Shown: one piece after another, positions 43,115-55,414 of the stretch | Position numbering within the stretch: position 1 is the stretch's first letter | How the letters are laid out: every line of letters begins with the position of its first letter | DNA from: Archivesica marissinica | Taxonomy: Eukaryota > Mollusca > Bivalvia > Venerida > Vesicomyidae | NCBI GenBank assembly: GCA_014843695.1 | Contig: CM026401.1 | Span: 49,650,430-49,714,429, forward strand | Direction of reading: 5' to 3' | Length of the DNA: 64,000 nt | The notes under the pieces: model-generated | Databases searched by the model: none | What the model was told of the DNA's origin: nothing | Seen by the model: the letters and a program-made list of their open reading frames with translations, nothing else | Made by a program: the position numbers and the translations under genes

Positions 43115-44060
43115 GTGAAGGGTACACGTCTGGGTTAATGTGAAGGGTACACGTCTGGGTTAATGTGTAGGGTACACGTCTGGGTTAATGTGAAGGGTGC
43201 ACGTCAGGGTTAACGTGAAGGGTGCGTGCACGTCTGGGTTAACATGAAGGGTGCGTGCACGTCTGGGTTAACGTGAAGGGTGCACGTCAAGGTCAACGTG
43301 AAGGGTGCGTGCACGTCTGGGTTAACGTGAAGGGTGCAGGTGCACGTCAGGGTTAACGTGAATGGTGTGTGCACGTCTGGGTTAACGTGAAGGGTGCGTG
43401 CACGTCTGGGTTAACGTGAAGGGTGCACGTCATGGTTAACGTGAACGGTGCACGTCTGGGTTAACGTGAAGGGTGCACGTCTGGGTTAACGTGAAGGGTA
43501 CACGTCAGGGTTAACGTGAAGGGTGCACGTCATGGTTAACGTGAAGGGTGCGTGCACGTCTGGGTTAACGTGAAGGGTGCACGTCATGGTTAACGTGAAG
43601 GGTGCGTGCACGTCTGGGTTAACGTGAAGGGTGCACGTCAGGGTTAACGTGAAGGGGGGTGGTTGTGGTGCGTGCACATCTGGGTTAACGTGAAGGGTGC
43701 ACGTTTGGGTTAATGTGAAGGGTGCGTGCACGTCTGGGTTAACGAGAAGGGTGCACGTTTGGGTTAATGTGAAGGGTGCGTGCACGTCTGGGTTAACGTG
43801 AAGGGTGCGTGCACATCTGGGTTAACGTGAAGGGTGCACGTTTGGGTTAATGTGAAGGGTGCGTGCACGTCTGGGTTAACGTGAAGGGTGCACGTTTGGA
43901 TTAACGTGAAGGGTGCGTGCACGTCTGGGTTAACGTGAAGGGTGCACGTTTGGGTTAATGTGAAGGGTGCGTGCACATCTGGGTTAACGTGAAGGTGCAC
44001 GTTTGTGTTAATGTGAAGGGTGCACGTCTGGGTTGGCGTGAAGCGTACACGTCTGGGTTA
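43115..44060 (+). repeat. 25/29-bp minisatellite
   Basis: Units GAAGGGTGCACGTCTGGGTT-AACGT (25 bp) alternate with a longer form carrying an extra GCGT before GCACGTC (29 bp). TCATGG, TCAGGG and TTTGGG variants occur. Periodic open frames on the minus strand are not coding. Confidence 0.95.
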
Positions 44061-44113
44061 ATAGTAAATGTGTTACGCATCAAGTGATGAGCGATCTGTG
44101 GACACTCATTTAC

Positions 44114-44369
44114 AGACCTATTCGATCACAGGTTCGATCCCCTGTATAACCCTAATAATATTAACAGTATTTCAGATGGGACTTTAAACCGAGGTCTCGT
44201 GTCGGTGCTTTACATCGTGCACGTAAAAGAACCGGAGCAGACCCTGGAATGGGTCTCTGTCAGTTTCGTTGCACTATCCTTCAACAATCTAAAATGACTA
44301 ATCTCTTCAGGAAGCGTCGCTCATATGGGCAACCGGTAGCGACGACAAATAAACGTAAAACACACACAC
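44114..44369 (+). mobile_element. SINE-A, degenerate head
   Basis: B-box GGTTCGATCCCC and the whole body and tail are present; the front of the tRNA-like head is replaced by unrelated sequence. Confidence 0.9.
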
Positions 44370-44518
44370 GTTTACTTTTTTTGTAATAATTTTACGTGAA
44401 CTAATTAGCAAAGAGCCCAATGTAAAGAAGAATTACACGTGTGTTTTACAATTGCAAGCTTGGCTTAGGATCTTGACGCCGCCTTCTATGTGGTGTTAAT
44501 TGTTCATTGAAATCCTAC

Positions 44519-44781
44519 ATGTTATATTTCGGAATTTACGCCTGCATCAGCACCATTTCGGGCTATATCGCCGGCAGGCAGTTTACCTAACAACACCTTT
44601 CCTGGGCAGGCTCCAGCGGTTAACCAGTACTTGGGTGCACCAACCTCCGTAAGAAACTGCCAACTTTTTCATATAAATGAGACACGGCCTGAGCGGGGCT
44701 CTAACCCGTGACCATCAGTGATGATAGGTTACAGTGATATACAAGTCAGCGACCTTAACCACTCGATCACGGAGGCGGACA
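44519..44781 (-). mobile_element. SINE-B, full length
   Basis: Same order of blocks as 14820-15080. Confidence 0.92.
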
Positions 44782-44886
44782 GAAATCCAGCATTGCTACC
44801 TGAACCATGGGGTATATGTTTTCACGCCGGTTTGTCTTGTGTGCCTGTTAGCAGGAATATCAAAATGTTAGCGATATATGTACATA

Positions 44887-45117
44887 TATATATACAAATT
44901 TATTTTAGCTCGATTACAAAACAAGTTCTTACAACATCAGTTTAATCACTCTACATACCTCATTCCTGATGGAATCCATAGTCATGAGGGGGGAGAGGCA
45001 TTGTGGATTATTTTAAATGATTTGCATAAGGGCACTATCATAACGGCTCCAGCGGGGCTCGAACTCCGTGCCTCACACCTACAGCGAACCCGCTACCACT
45101 GCACTACCACGACTTCC
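44887..45117 (-). mobile_element. SINE-C, full length
   Basis: Same order as 18184-18416 but more diverged (TTGCATAAGGGCAC, CTCACACCTACAGCGAACC). Confidence 0.88.
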
Positions 45118-45191
45118 ATTGGATATATTTGTGTGTGTGGGTGAGGGATATCGACAATGGGCATAGGACAAGTTAATCAACTTTTAGTGAT

Positions 45192-45386
45192 GTTCCGGAT
45201 CTGTGACGGGGATATGTGATCTACTGAGAGTCCTCTAGTTACATTGAAATCTACGTCACAGTAGGATCTCGCATTGAGCTGTTCATTCCGGATCTGGATC
45301 AGTGGCGGGGATAGGCGATCTACCGCGTCCTCTAGTTACATTGAAATCTACGTCAGAATAGGATTTCACATTGAGCTGTTCATTCT
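45192..45386 (+). repeat. 94-bp tandem duplication
   Basis: TTCCGGATCTG, TCCTCTAGTTACATTGAAAT and CATTGAGCTGTTCATTC occur twice at a 94-bp offset. Confidence 0.9.
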
Positions 45387-45406
45387 GGTATGAATGGAAG
45401 CTTATG

Positions 45407-45632
45407 TGCGTTTTACGTTTATTTATCGTCGCTACCGGTTGCCCATATGAGCGACGCCTCCTGAAGAGATTAGTCATTTTAGATTTTGGAGGATAGTGCA
45501 ATGATACCTAGAGAGACCCATTCCAGAGTCTCCTCTGGTTCTTTTACGTGCACAGTGTAAAGCACCGATACGAGACCTCGATTTAACGTCCCGTCTGAAA
45601 GACTGTTAATTGTATTAGGGTCAGACGGGGGA
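45407..45632 (-). mobile_element. SINE-A, head missing
   Basis: Inverted tail and body ending at GGGTCAGACGGGGG; no tRNA-like head follows. Confidence 0.9.
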
Positions 45633-45639
45633 AATGGAG

Positions 45640-46258
45640 GCCTGCTGGCACCATACAGTGTCATTAAGTTCAACTGAGTTACTGACAAGTAAATTTATTT
45701 AAAATCGCCACCGCATAAATGCATTTGGGCGACTGAGTTTTCTAAGAAGATTAAAATACACATCATCTAAAAATGTTGGTGTTGCCTATCGTAATTATTA
45801 TAACTAGATGTTTAGAGCTAAGTTTACGTAGTTCATATACGAACCTTTCAACTTGGACACATTCAAAATTTACCTTGCGTTTCATTTTAATAAAAGGGAG
45901 AATACTAGTTCAGAACTTGAGGAAAGAGAGGTGCAACATTTACTTCCCTTGCATCATCGCCCAGAGAGAGAGCGGCTCAGTATTATATATTAGTTTTTGA
46001 CTCAGTACCTCCATCGTCCGCCATTACTAATACACCTGGGGCGGGTCCAGGATTTAAAGTTAAAGGGGTAGTAGGATATTCATTATCAACTTTTCAGGTT
46101 CGTAATATGGTTAGGTAAATGTAACAGTGCCATTATTGTTATTATAGAAATGGCTGGATTTAGATTGGATCTTCAAGCAATATTATATGATTGGGAATTC
46201 TTAAGAGTTGCGCCCCCTTCCCCAGAGATAGTGCTATCCAACCTTTCAAAATAATAAT
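45640..46258. other. No feature recognised
   Basis: The 75-codon frame at 45773-46000 resembles nothing known to me. No gene is called. Confidence 0.45.
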
Positions 46259-48905
46259 ACATGTACAGTCAAACCTGTGTTAGTGGTCACCTCTATTATA
46301 CAGTCAAACCTGTGTTTGTGGTCACCTCTATTATACAGTCAAACCTGTGTTTGTGGTCACCTCTATTATACAGTCAAACCTACAGTCAAACCTGTGTTTG
46401 TGGTCACCTCTATTATACAGTCAAACCTGTGTTTGTGGTCACCTCTATTATACAGTCAAACCTGTGTTTGTGGTCACCTCCATTATACAGTCAAACCTGT
46501 GTTTGTGGTCACCTCTATTATACAGTCAAACCTGTGTTTGTGGTCACCTCTATTATACAGTCAAACCTGTGTTAGTGGTCACCTCCATTATACAGTCAAA
46601 CCTGTGTTTGTGGTCACCTCCATTATACAGTCAAACCTGTGTTTGTGGTCACCTCCATTATACAGTCAAACCTGTGTTTGTGGTCACCTCCATTATACAG
46701 TCAAACCTGTGTTTGTGGTCACCTCCATTATACAGTCAAACCTGTGTTTGTGGTCACCTCCATTATACAGTCAAACCTGTGTTTGTGGTCACCTCCATTA
46801 TACAGTCAAACCTGTGTTTGTGGTCACCTCCATTATACAGTCAAACCTGTGTTTGTGGTCACCTCCATTATACAGTCAAACCTGTGTTTGTGGTCACCTC
46901 TATTATACAGTCAAACCTGTGTTAGTGGTCACCTCCATTATACAGTCAAACCTGTATTAGTGGTCACCTCCATTATACAGTCAAACCTGTGTTAGTGGTC
47001 ACCTCTATTATACCGTCAAACCTGTATTAGTGGTCACCTCCATTATACAGTCAAACCTGTATTAGTGGTCACCTCCATTATACAGTCAAACCTGTATTAG
47101 TGGTCACCTCCATTATACCGTCAAACCTGTATTAGTGGTCACCTCCATTATACAGTCAAACCTGTGTTAGTGGTCACCTCTATTATACAGTCAAACCTGT
47201 GTTAGTGGTCACCTCTATTATACAGTCAAACCTGTGTTTGTGGTCACCTCTATTATACAGTCAAACCTGTGTTTGTGGTCACCTCTATTATACAGTCAAA
47301 CCTGTGTTAGTGGTCACCTCTATTATACAGTCAAACCTGTGTTTGTGGTCACCTCTATTATACAGTCAAACCTGTGTTTGTGGTCACCTCTATTATACAG
47401 TCAAACCTGTGTTAGTGGTCACCTCTATTATACAGTCAAACCTGTGTTTGTGGTCACCTCTATTATACAGTCAAACCTGTGTTTGTGGTCACCTCTATTA
47501 TACAGTCAAACCTGTGTTTGTGGTCACCTCTATTATACAGTCAAACCTGTGTTAGTGGTCACCTCTATTATACAGTCAAACCTGTGTTAGTGGTCACCTC
47601 TATTATACAGTCAAACCTGTGTTAGTGGTCACCTCTATTATACAGTCAAACCTGTGTTTGTGGTCACCTCTATTATACAGTCAAACCTGTGTTTGTGGTC
47701 ACCTCTATTATACAGTCAAACCTGTGTTTGTGGTCACCTCTATTATACAGTCAAACCTGTGTTTGTGGTCACCTCCATTATACAGTCAAACCTGTGTTGT
47801 GGTCACCTCCATTATACAGTCAAACCTGTGTTTGTGGTCACCTCCATTATACAGTCAAACCTGTGTTTGTGGTCACCTCCATTATACAGTCAAACCTGTG
47901 TTTGTGGTCACCTCCATTATACAGTCAAACCTGTGGTTGTGGTCACCTCCATTATACAGTCAAACCTGTGGTTGTGGTCACCTCCATTATACAGTCAAAC
48001 CTGTGTTTGTGGTCACCTCCATTATACAGTCAAACCTGTGGTTGTGGTCACCTCCATTATACAGTCAAACCTGTGTTTGTGGTCACCTCCATTATACAGT
48101 CAACCTGTGTTTGTGGTCACCTCCATTATACAGTCAAACCTGTGTTAGTGGTCACCTCCATTATACAGTCAAACCTGTGTTAGTGGTCACCTCCATTATA
48201 CAGTCAAACCTGTGTTAGTGGTCACCTCATTATACAGTCAAACCTGTGTTAGTGGTCACCTCATTATACAGTCAACCTGTGTTAGTGGTCACCTCATATA
48301 CAGTCAAACTGTGTTAGTGGTCCCTCATTCAGTCAAACCTGTGTTAGTGGTCCCTCATTATACAGTCAAACCTGTGTTAGTGGTCCCTCATTATACAGTC
48401 AAACCTGTGTTGTGGTCACCTCATTATACAGTCAACCTGTGTTGTGGTCCCTCATTATACAGTCAAACTGTGTTAGTGGTTTTGTTGTGTTAGTGGTCAC
48501 CTCATTATACAGTCAAACCTGTGTTAGTGGTCACCTCATTATACAGTAACCTGTGTTGTGGTCACCTCATTATACAGTCAACCTGTGTTAGTGGTCACCT
48601 CATTATACAGTCAAACCTGTGTTGTGGTCACCTCATTATACAGTCAAACCTGTGTTTGTGGTCACCTCATTATACAGTCAAACCTGTGTGTGGTTATTAT
48701 ACAGTCAAACCTGTGTTAGTGGTCACCTCCATTATACAGTCAAACCTGTGTTAGTGGTCACCTCCATTATACAGTCAAACCTGTGTTTGTGGTCACCTCT
48801 ATTATACAGTCAAACCTGTGTTTGTGGTCTCCTCCATTATACAGTCAAACCTGTGTTTGTGGTCACCTCTATTATACAGTCAAACCTGTGTTTGTGGTCA
48901 CCTCT
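46259..48905 (+). repeat. 35-bp minisatellite, about 75 copies
   Basis: Unit: TACAGTCAAACCTGTGTTTG followed by TGGTCACCTCTATTA. GTTAGTGG/GTTTGTGG and CTCTATT/CTCCATT variants form blocks, which suggests spread of variant units. At 48230-48700 units lose 1-4 bases each in a way that looks like sequencing or assembly error. Not coding. Confidence 0.97.
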
Positions 48906-49053
48906 ATTAAGCAGCCAACCTGCATTAAGCAGCCAGTTTTCAGATTCCCAATATGTTACTTTGTTATACATTTGACCTCTATTAAGCAGCCACCTGTGCT
49001 AAGCAGCCACTTTCTGTGATTCCCTTGCCTGGCTGCTTAAGACAGGTTTGACA
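46263..49053. mobile_element. pogo-like MITE whose end became the 35-bp array
   Basis: The array unit begins TACAGTCAAACCTGT. After the array comes unique sequence with TATTAAGCAGCCA blocks, and at 49031-49053 the inverted end GCTTAAGACAGGTTTGACAGTA. CAGTCAAACC and CTGTCAAACC next to TA are inverted ends of one element. The left end and adjoining bases are what is repeated. Confidence 0.72.
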
Positions 49054-49092
49054 GTAAATGTTTATCCAGCCTTTCAACACATAATACTTCTC

Positions 49093-49250
49093 AATGAACT
49101 CTATATTCAGTCGCCAGTTCGGACAGGTGGGTTTTCTCCGGGTACTCCGGTTTCCTCCCACACGAATGACAACAGTTACGCTTTCATCCGCACCAACGAG
49201 AGTTGTTAAAACTTGCTTCGCAATCGTTGTAAAATAAAGCTTAAAAACAT
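49093..49250 (+). mobile_element. SINE-D body and tail
   Basis: GGACAGGTGGGTTTTCTCCG, GGTTTCCTCCCACACGAATG and CTTCGCAATCGTTG in order; the tRNA-like head is absent. Confidence 0.85.
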
Positions 49251-49254
49251 AATT

Positions 49255-51450
49255 CAGTGACAAGAGGCAATGATGTTGGTGCACTGAGATCTAAATACTG
49301 ACAAGTAGCAATGCTGTTGGTGCAAAGAGATCAAAATACTGACAAGAGGCAATGCTGTTGGTGCACTGAGATACAAATACTGACAAGTAGCAATGCTGTT
49401 GGTGCACTGAGATCTAAATACTGACAAGAGACAATGGTGTTGGTGCACTGAGATCTAAATACTGACAAGAGACAATGATGTTGGTGCACCGAGATCCAAA
49501 TACTGACAAGAGGCAATGCTGTTGGTGCACCGAGATCCAAATACTGACAAGAGACAATGTTGTTGGTGCACCGATATCTAAATACTGACAAGAGACAAAC
49601 AATGTTGTTGGTGCACCGAGATCTAAATACTGACAAGAGCAATGTGTTGGTGCAGAGATCAAATACTGACAAGAGGCAATGTGTTGGTGCACGAGATAAA
49701 TACTGACAAGAGCAATGTGTTGGTGCACGAGATCTAAATACTGACAAGAGACAATGGTGTTGGTGCACTGAGATCTAAATACTGACAAGAGACAATGTGT
49801 TGGTGCACCGAGATCCAAATACTGACAAGAGGCAATGTTGTTGGTGCACCGAGATCCAAATACTGACAAGAGACAATGTTGTTGGTGCACCGAGATCTAA
49901 ATACTGACAAGAGACAATGTTGTTGGTGCACCGAGATCTAAATACTGACAAGAGACAATGTTGTTGGTGCACCGAGATCTAAATACTGACAAGAGACAAT
50001 GTTGTTGGTGCACCGAGATCCAAATACTGACAAGAGCAATGTTGTTGGTGCACCGAGATCTAAATACTGACAAGAGACAATGTTGTTGGTGTACCGAGAT
50101 CCAAATACTGACAAGAGGCAATGCTGTTGGTGCACCGAGATCCAAATACTGACAAGAAGCAATGCTGTTGGTGCACCGAGATCCAAATACTGACAAGAGA
50201 CAATGTTGTTGGTGCACCGAGATCTAAATACTGACAAGAGACAATGTTGTTGGTGCACAGAGATCTAAATACTGACAAGAGGCAATACTGTTGGTACACC
50301 GAGATCCAAATACTGACAAAAGGCAATGCTGTTGGTGCACCGAGATCCAAATACTGACAAGAGACAATGCTGTTGGTGCACCGAGATCTAAATACTGACA
50401 AGAGACAATGTTGTTGGTGCACCGAGATCTAAATACTGACAAGAGACAATGTTGTTGGTGCACAGAGATCTAAATACTGACAAGAGACAATGTTGTTGGT
50501 GCACCGAGATCTAAATACTGACAAGAGACAATGTTGTTGGTGTACCGAGATCTAAATACTGACAAGAGACAATGTTGTTGGTGCACCGAGATCCAAATAC
50601 TGACAAGAAGAAATGTTGTTGGTGAACCGATATCCAAATACTGACAAGAGGAAATGTTGTTGGTGTACCGAGATCCAAATACTGACAAGATGAAATGCTG
50701 TTGGTGCACCGAGATCCAAATACTGACAAGAAGCAATGCTGTTGGTGCACCGAGATATAAATACTGACAAGAGACAATGATGTTGGTGTGCCAAGATCCA
50801 AATACTGACAAAAGACAATGCTGTTGGTGCACCGAGATCCAAATACTGACAAGTAGCAATGTTGTTGGTGCACCGAGATCCAAATACTGACAAGAGGCAA
50901 TGTTTTTGGTTCACCGATATCTAAATACTGACAAGAGGCAATACGGTTGGTACACCGAGATCCAAATACTGACAAGAGGCAATGTTGTTGGTGCACCGAG
51001 ATCCAAATACTGACAAGAGACAATGATGTTGGTGCACCGAGATCCAAATACTGACAAGAGACAATTATGTTGGTGCACCGAGATCTAAATACTGACAAGA
51101 GACAATGATGTTGGTGCACCGAGATCCAAATACTGACAAGAGACAATGATGTTGGTGCACCGAGATCCAAATACTGACAAGAGACAATGATGTTGGTGCA
51201 CCGAGATCTAAATACTGACAAGAGACAATGATGTTGGTGCACCGATATCCAAATACTGACAAGAAGCAATGCTGTTGGTGCACCGAGATACAAATACTGA
51301 CAAGAGGCAATGCTGTTGGTGCACCATGATCCAAATACTGACAAGAGGCAATGCTGTTGGTGCACCGTGATCCAAATACTGACAAGTAGCAATGATGTTG
51401 GTGCACTGAGATCTAAATACTGACAAGAAGCAATGATGTTGGTGCATGGA
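49255..51450 (+). repeat. 41-bp minisatellite, about 53 copies
   Basis: Unit of 41 bp: TGTTGGTGCACCGAGATC followed by TAAATACTGACAAGAGACAA. A short run at 49630-49740 has many small deletions. Frames on the minus strand are periodic and not coding. Confidence 0.97.
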
Positions 51451-51642
51451 GAACCGAACACTATGTCATAATGACCACACACTATTAACCAAACATACCC
51501 GATAATCCAATACTAATTAACTGGCTACGTTAGTCTATTTCAAATTCCCTGCTTATATAAATAATTTGTGACGTAAATGCCGTATAACCTCGGTCACATG
51601 TGTTTATTTCGGGATTGTAGGTTAAATAACAAACAAACTATT

Positions 51643-51778
51643 TATAAACTTTCCTCAGTTCTCAAACTAGCGCTCGAGTAATTTGAAATTTGATTGGCAG
51701 ATTTTGTAATTTAAACTCGGCTGAACCAATCGGAAGCTTGAGACTGAGTTTGAGATTGGAGAAAAGTTATAATAACCT
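51643..51778. mobile_element. MITE with long imperfect inverted ends (copy 2)
   Basis: Left TTATAAACTTTCCTCAG and CTCAAACTAGCGCTCGAG pair with right CTTGAGACTGAGTTTGAGA and GAGAAAAGTTATAA. Same family as 36598-36732. Confidence 0.78.
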
Positions 51779-51898
51779 GCGGGTATGGAGTCAAAGCGAG
51801 ACATCCATGAGTATGTACTTGATTGTAATGTAAAATAAGCAGGACAAACGTAAGTGACATAGTCTCTCTATATACATAGTTTCTGAATATAACTGAGG

Positions 51899-52130
51899 TC
51901 AGTCAGTTGTGACGGAGATCACCCACCTTTCAGCCGATATTATCTCTAATGTTTCAGTCTCTTGTGATGGAGAGAACCACCCACCTTTCAGTCGACATTA
52001 TTTCTAATGTTTCAGTCTGTTGTGACGGAGAGAACCACCCACCTTTCAGCCGACATTATTTCTAATGTTTCAGTCTGTTGTGACGAAGAGAACCACCCAC
52101 CTTTCAGCCGACATTATTTCTAATGTTTAG
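51899..52130 (+). repeat. 58-bp tandem repeat, 4 copies
   Basis: CAGTCTGTTGTGACGGAGAG and CCACCTTTCAGCCGACATTA recur at a 58-bp period; the first copy is shortest and most diverged. Confidence 0.92.
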
Positions 52131-52446
52131 GGATCCCATATACTCAGTATACATTCGAGTATAAAAATAGACACGTTGTACGTTTTAAAATAGATTTACT
52201 TCGTTGTGCATCTATTCAACATTTGTGAGCAGCACTCAATTCAATTAGTATCATATAATCCTAGGAGTGTAGTCATTTTACACGGGTTTTCATCGGGGGT
52301 GGGGGTGCAGTAGTCCTCAAACGGAGGTCTTCCCGACTTAATAATGCTATAAAAATAATCGTCGCCATATATTTCAACAGGTAAACGGCAGCAAAGGCAT
52401 AGAGTCTTTAACGATGTTATTGCAACCAGGCCAATGGTGCCAAATA
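52131..52446. other. No feature recognised
   Basis: Nothing supported apart from a GGGGGTGGGGGTG run. Confidence 0.5.
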
Positions 52447-53760
52447 TACTGAGTCAAAAAAGAAACGATACCAAACTAAAAATGACGTAAAACGGATAAA
52501 ACCATAGAAAGGTTTAATATATTATTACGTATCAGTACCGGGTATCTTATTGCAACGTCAGCCAACCATAAACACAGGTAAATAAACACCCGATAATCCT
52601 GGAACGCCGAATTTCCGATTTGCACGTGCTCCTCAACAAAGACAACTTCCTGCACATGTACAAATAGGAAAACCGGTTTATTGTACTGGTATTGCATTAT
52701 CATCGAGGAAAAACACCTTACATACCAATTGTTACCTCTAACAAAATGCCTAGGCTAAACCGCAATCAGAGAATGAGTGCCATTGGCATGATTGACGGCG
52801 GTTTACATCAGCGTGACGTCGCAAATCGACTCGGGGTTACGCGGATCACGATAACACATCTACTTCGACGTTATCGAACACATGGATCGGTGGACGACCG
52901 TCCAAGATCTGGTCGACCACGTGTGACGACGCGTGAACAGGATCGTCACATTCGGACGTCACGTTTACGTGACCGGTTCCTACCTGCTACGCACACAGCT
53001 GCCATTACTCCTGGGATGACCAACAATCGCATCAGTGCACAAACAGTCAGGAACCGGCTCGGTGAACGTGGCATTCGTGCCTATCGGCCATAAGTTGGAT
53101 CCATCCCGACACGACGTCACCTTGACGTACGGCGGGAATGGACGACGGAACGTGCTCGCTGGACTCGGTTACAGTGGAATTCGGTGATGTTTAGCGATGA
53201 ATCGCGGTTCTGTTTGCGTCGAGCGGATGGCAGAGAGCGGGTATATCGCAGACGCGGTGAACGTTACGCTGACGCATGTGTACGTCAGGTCGATCTGTTC
53301 GGGGGCGGAAGCGTTATGGCGTGGGGCGGTATCACCTTCAGCAGTCGCACTGAACTGTTAGTGGTGGACGGGAACCTAAACACCCAGCGGTACTGTGATG
53401 AGATCCTTGCGCCAGTTGTTGTGCCGTTCTTTAACGCCAACAGAAACGTCACACTGTTCCAACAGGACAACGCCAGGTGTCATACTGCTCGGATTCCACC
53501 ACATTATTGGAGCAGAACAATATCGAAACCCTGCCGTGGCCTGCTTTGTCACCAGACTTGTCACCCATAGAACATTTGTGGGATACGTTAGACCGCCGCG
53601 TCAGACGTCAGCCGGTAACGTTAAACCAACTGAGGGATGTTTTGCGTCAGGTGTGGACAAATATTGACCAGCAAGAGATTCAGACACTCTTCCGTTCAAT
53701 GCGACGGCGGTGCATTGCAGTGAGAGACGCAAATGGTGCCCATACTCGGTATTGACGTCT
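52447..53760 (+). mobile_element. Tc1-like transposon, 3' end lost
   Basis: A likely left end, TACTGAGTCAAAAAAGAAAC, lies next to TA at about 52450, and the transposase relic follows. No inverted partner of this end is found after the coding region. Instead the sequence passes into another repeat (53840-54130). Confidence 0.7.
52746..53755 (+). pseudogene. Tc1-like (DDE) transposase, broken
   Basis: Start ATG at 52746 (MPRLNRNQRMSAIGMI). An N-terminal helix-turn-helix region (GLHQRDVANRLGVTRITIT) and a GRPRVTT motif precede the catalytic domain. The first Asp is in MFSDESRFCL, the second in LFQQDNARCHTA, and the Glu in LSPDLSPIEHLWD. The frame has an in-frame TAA at 53091-53093, just after GIRAYRP, and a frameshift at about 53500 between the second Asp and the Glu. 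It is therefore inactive as read, though the three catalytic residues survive. About 336 codons, close to a normal Tc1 transposase. Known role of the family: cut-and-paste into TA sites. Confidence 0.93.
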
Positions 53761-53839
53761 GTGTGAAAACTCCATTAGACCCCTGTCCGACGAATTACGT
53801 CATCACGCAGCAGACAGTTTCGGAGGCTCATTATGCATT

Positions 53840-54130
53840 ATGTGTGGCTCCAAGTTTTTCAAATGTGCTCCTTATTTTTCAATTGGTGACAAAAATGGTG
53901 CAGACAAAAACTGAGATGGAGGGAACACTGTATGACATACATTTTTGTTTCAAGTTTTCTACTACACAACAATGAACAAGAAATATCACAGGTGATGAAT
54001 GCCCCCCCCCCCTCGGAAGCTTATAGCCGAAGAAATTACAGCCCGAACTGAAAATATTGACTCGGGCGGACAGACACACGCAAAAACTATATGCCTCCCT
54101 TTTGGGGCATAAAATGTTACTATCCTGATC
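53840..54130 (+). repeat. Dispersed repeat shared with 62930-63045
   Basis: GGCTCCAAGTTTTTCAAA, TTTTTCAATTGGTGACA and a GCAGACAAA...GAGGGAAC order are shared with 62930-63045. Both loci lead to a SINE-B copy. A C-run lies at 54002. Confidence 0.7.
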
Positions 54131-54165
54131 CACCCTGACCAGTCACTGGGATACCGAGTCTGTTA

Positions 54166-54427
54166 CGTTATATTTCGGGTTTTACGCCTGCATCAGCACC
54201 ATTTTGGGCTATATCGCCGGTGGGCAGTTTACCTAACAACACCTTTCCTGGGCAGGCTCCAGCTGTTAACCAGTACTTGGGTGCACAAACCTCCGTAAGA
54301 AACTGCCAACTTTTTCATATAAATGAGACACGGCCTGAGCGGAGCTCGAACCCGTGACCATCAGTGATGATAGGTTACAGTGGTATACAAGTCAGCAACC
54401 GTAACCACTCGACCACGGAGGCGGACG
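54166..54427 (-). mobile_element. SINE-B, full length
   Basis: Same block order as the other copies. Confidence 0.92.
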
Positions 54428-54529
54428 GATACCGAGCCTGTGACCTGCCAAGCACAACAAATATGCCTTTCAATGTAGTACACTGAACATGTTTTTATAT
54501 TTCCATTCATGACACACTACTTGCGGGAA

Positions 54530-54655
54530 CATGGGACATTTATTGGGCAGGCTTAACCAACCAAAGTGGTTGACCAGTACTAAGCAATGTGTGTGAGGTG
54601 CCTTGCTCAAGGACACTAGATATGACCGATATCAAACCCGGGCTCCACAAAACAT
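54530..54655 (-). repeat. SINE-like fragment with CCTTGAGCAAGG block
   Basis: Minus strand: a CCCGGGTTTGATATCG box and GTGTCCTTGAGCAAGGCACC. The second block is a motif shared by several animal SINE families. Head and tail are not clear. Confidence 0.5.
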
Positions 54656-54694
54656 TTAAATGGTGAAAAACAAGAACATAAAGAAATTTCCAAA

Positions 54695-54700
54695 TTTATT
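54695..54700 (-). promoter_or_regulatory. Possible SRPRB polyadenylation signal
   Basis: AATAAA on the minus strand about 500 bp beyond the SRPRB stop. Position only; the SINE between makes it uncertain. Confidence 0.3.
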
Positions 54701-54770
54701 CAACAACAACCTTGATAGTAAAATGGACACTTTGCAAATTTATATGTACTAATGGTATTAGTCATTATGC

Positions 54771-55035
54771 ATCTGTAGTCCAGTGGTTAACACGCTGGAC
54801 TGATAATCCTGGGATCGCAGGTTCGATCCCCCGTCTGACCCTAATAATATTAACAGTCTTTCAGATGGGATGTTAATCCGAGGTCTCCTGTCAGTGCTGT
54901 ACACCGTGTACCTAAAAGAACCAGAGGAGACTCTGGAATGGGTCTCTGTCTGTATCATTGCACTATCCTCCAAAAATCTAAAATGACTAATCTCTTCAGG
55001 AGGCGCCACTCATATGGGCAACCGGTAGCGACAAT
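54771..55035 (+). mobile_element. SINE-A, nearly full length
   Basis: Head with anticodon position GAT, full body and GGGCAACCGGTAGCGAC tail; no AC tail. It lies in the likely 3' untranslated region or 3' flank of SRPRB, in opposite orientation. Confidence 0.9.
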
Positions 55036-55203
55036 AAATGACATGACTTTAAAATGATAAATAATTTACCACCAACGACATGACTTTAAAATGATAAATA
55101 ATTTACCACTACGTATTGCTTTGAAGTACATCCTGCCCATTTTCTGTATTCTCGACAGAATGAATAATCCACAGACTAGAATTCAACAATGCTATACAAA
55201 TCA

Positions 55204-55414
55204 TTAAGCAATCCGCGCAAGCCATTCCTCCACAAGTTTCAAGTCTGGTTCCGATTCCGAACTTTTACCCTGCGCGCTACACTCCACAAATTCCACCGGC
55301 ATTGGCTTGAGATCCGCAAACGTGAAAGGTCTGTCTCTCTTGCCGAGGTATGTGTTATTGTTTCCCGCGGATGTATCCTGTAATGCAGCAGACTTAGTCA
55401 CTCGCAATGTGTTC
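55204..55414 (-). CDS. SRPRB: SRPRB last exon
   Basis: Starts after CTCTTCAG and completes the Met codon; reads NTLRVTKSAALQD, later FTFADLKPMPVEFVECSAQ and VEEWLARIA, stop TAA (55204-55206). ECSA is the G5 motif. Confidence 0.95.

Noticed and set aside
46261..48975. Frames in the 35-bp repeat
   Set aside because: Periodic tandem-repeat artefacts.
49254..51482. Frames in the 41-bp repeat
   Set aside because: Periodic artefacts with 41-bp frame rotation.
53184..53570. Second transposase gene starting at 53184
   Set aside because: It is the same frame as 52746-53093 continued after a nonsense codon; one broken gene, not two.
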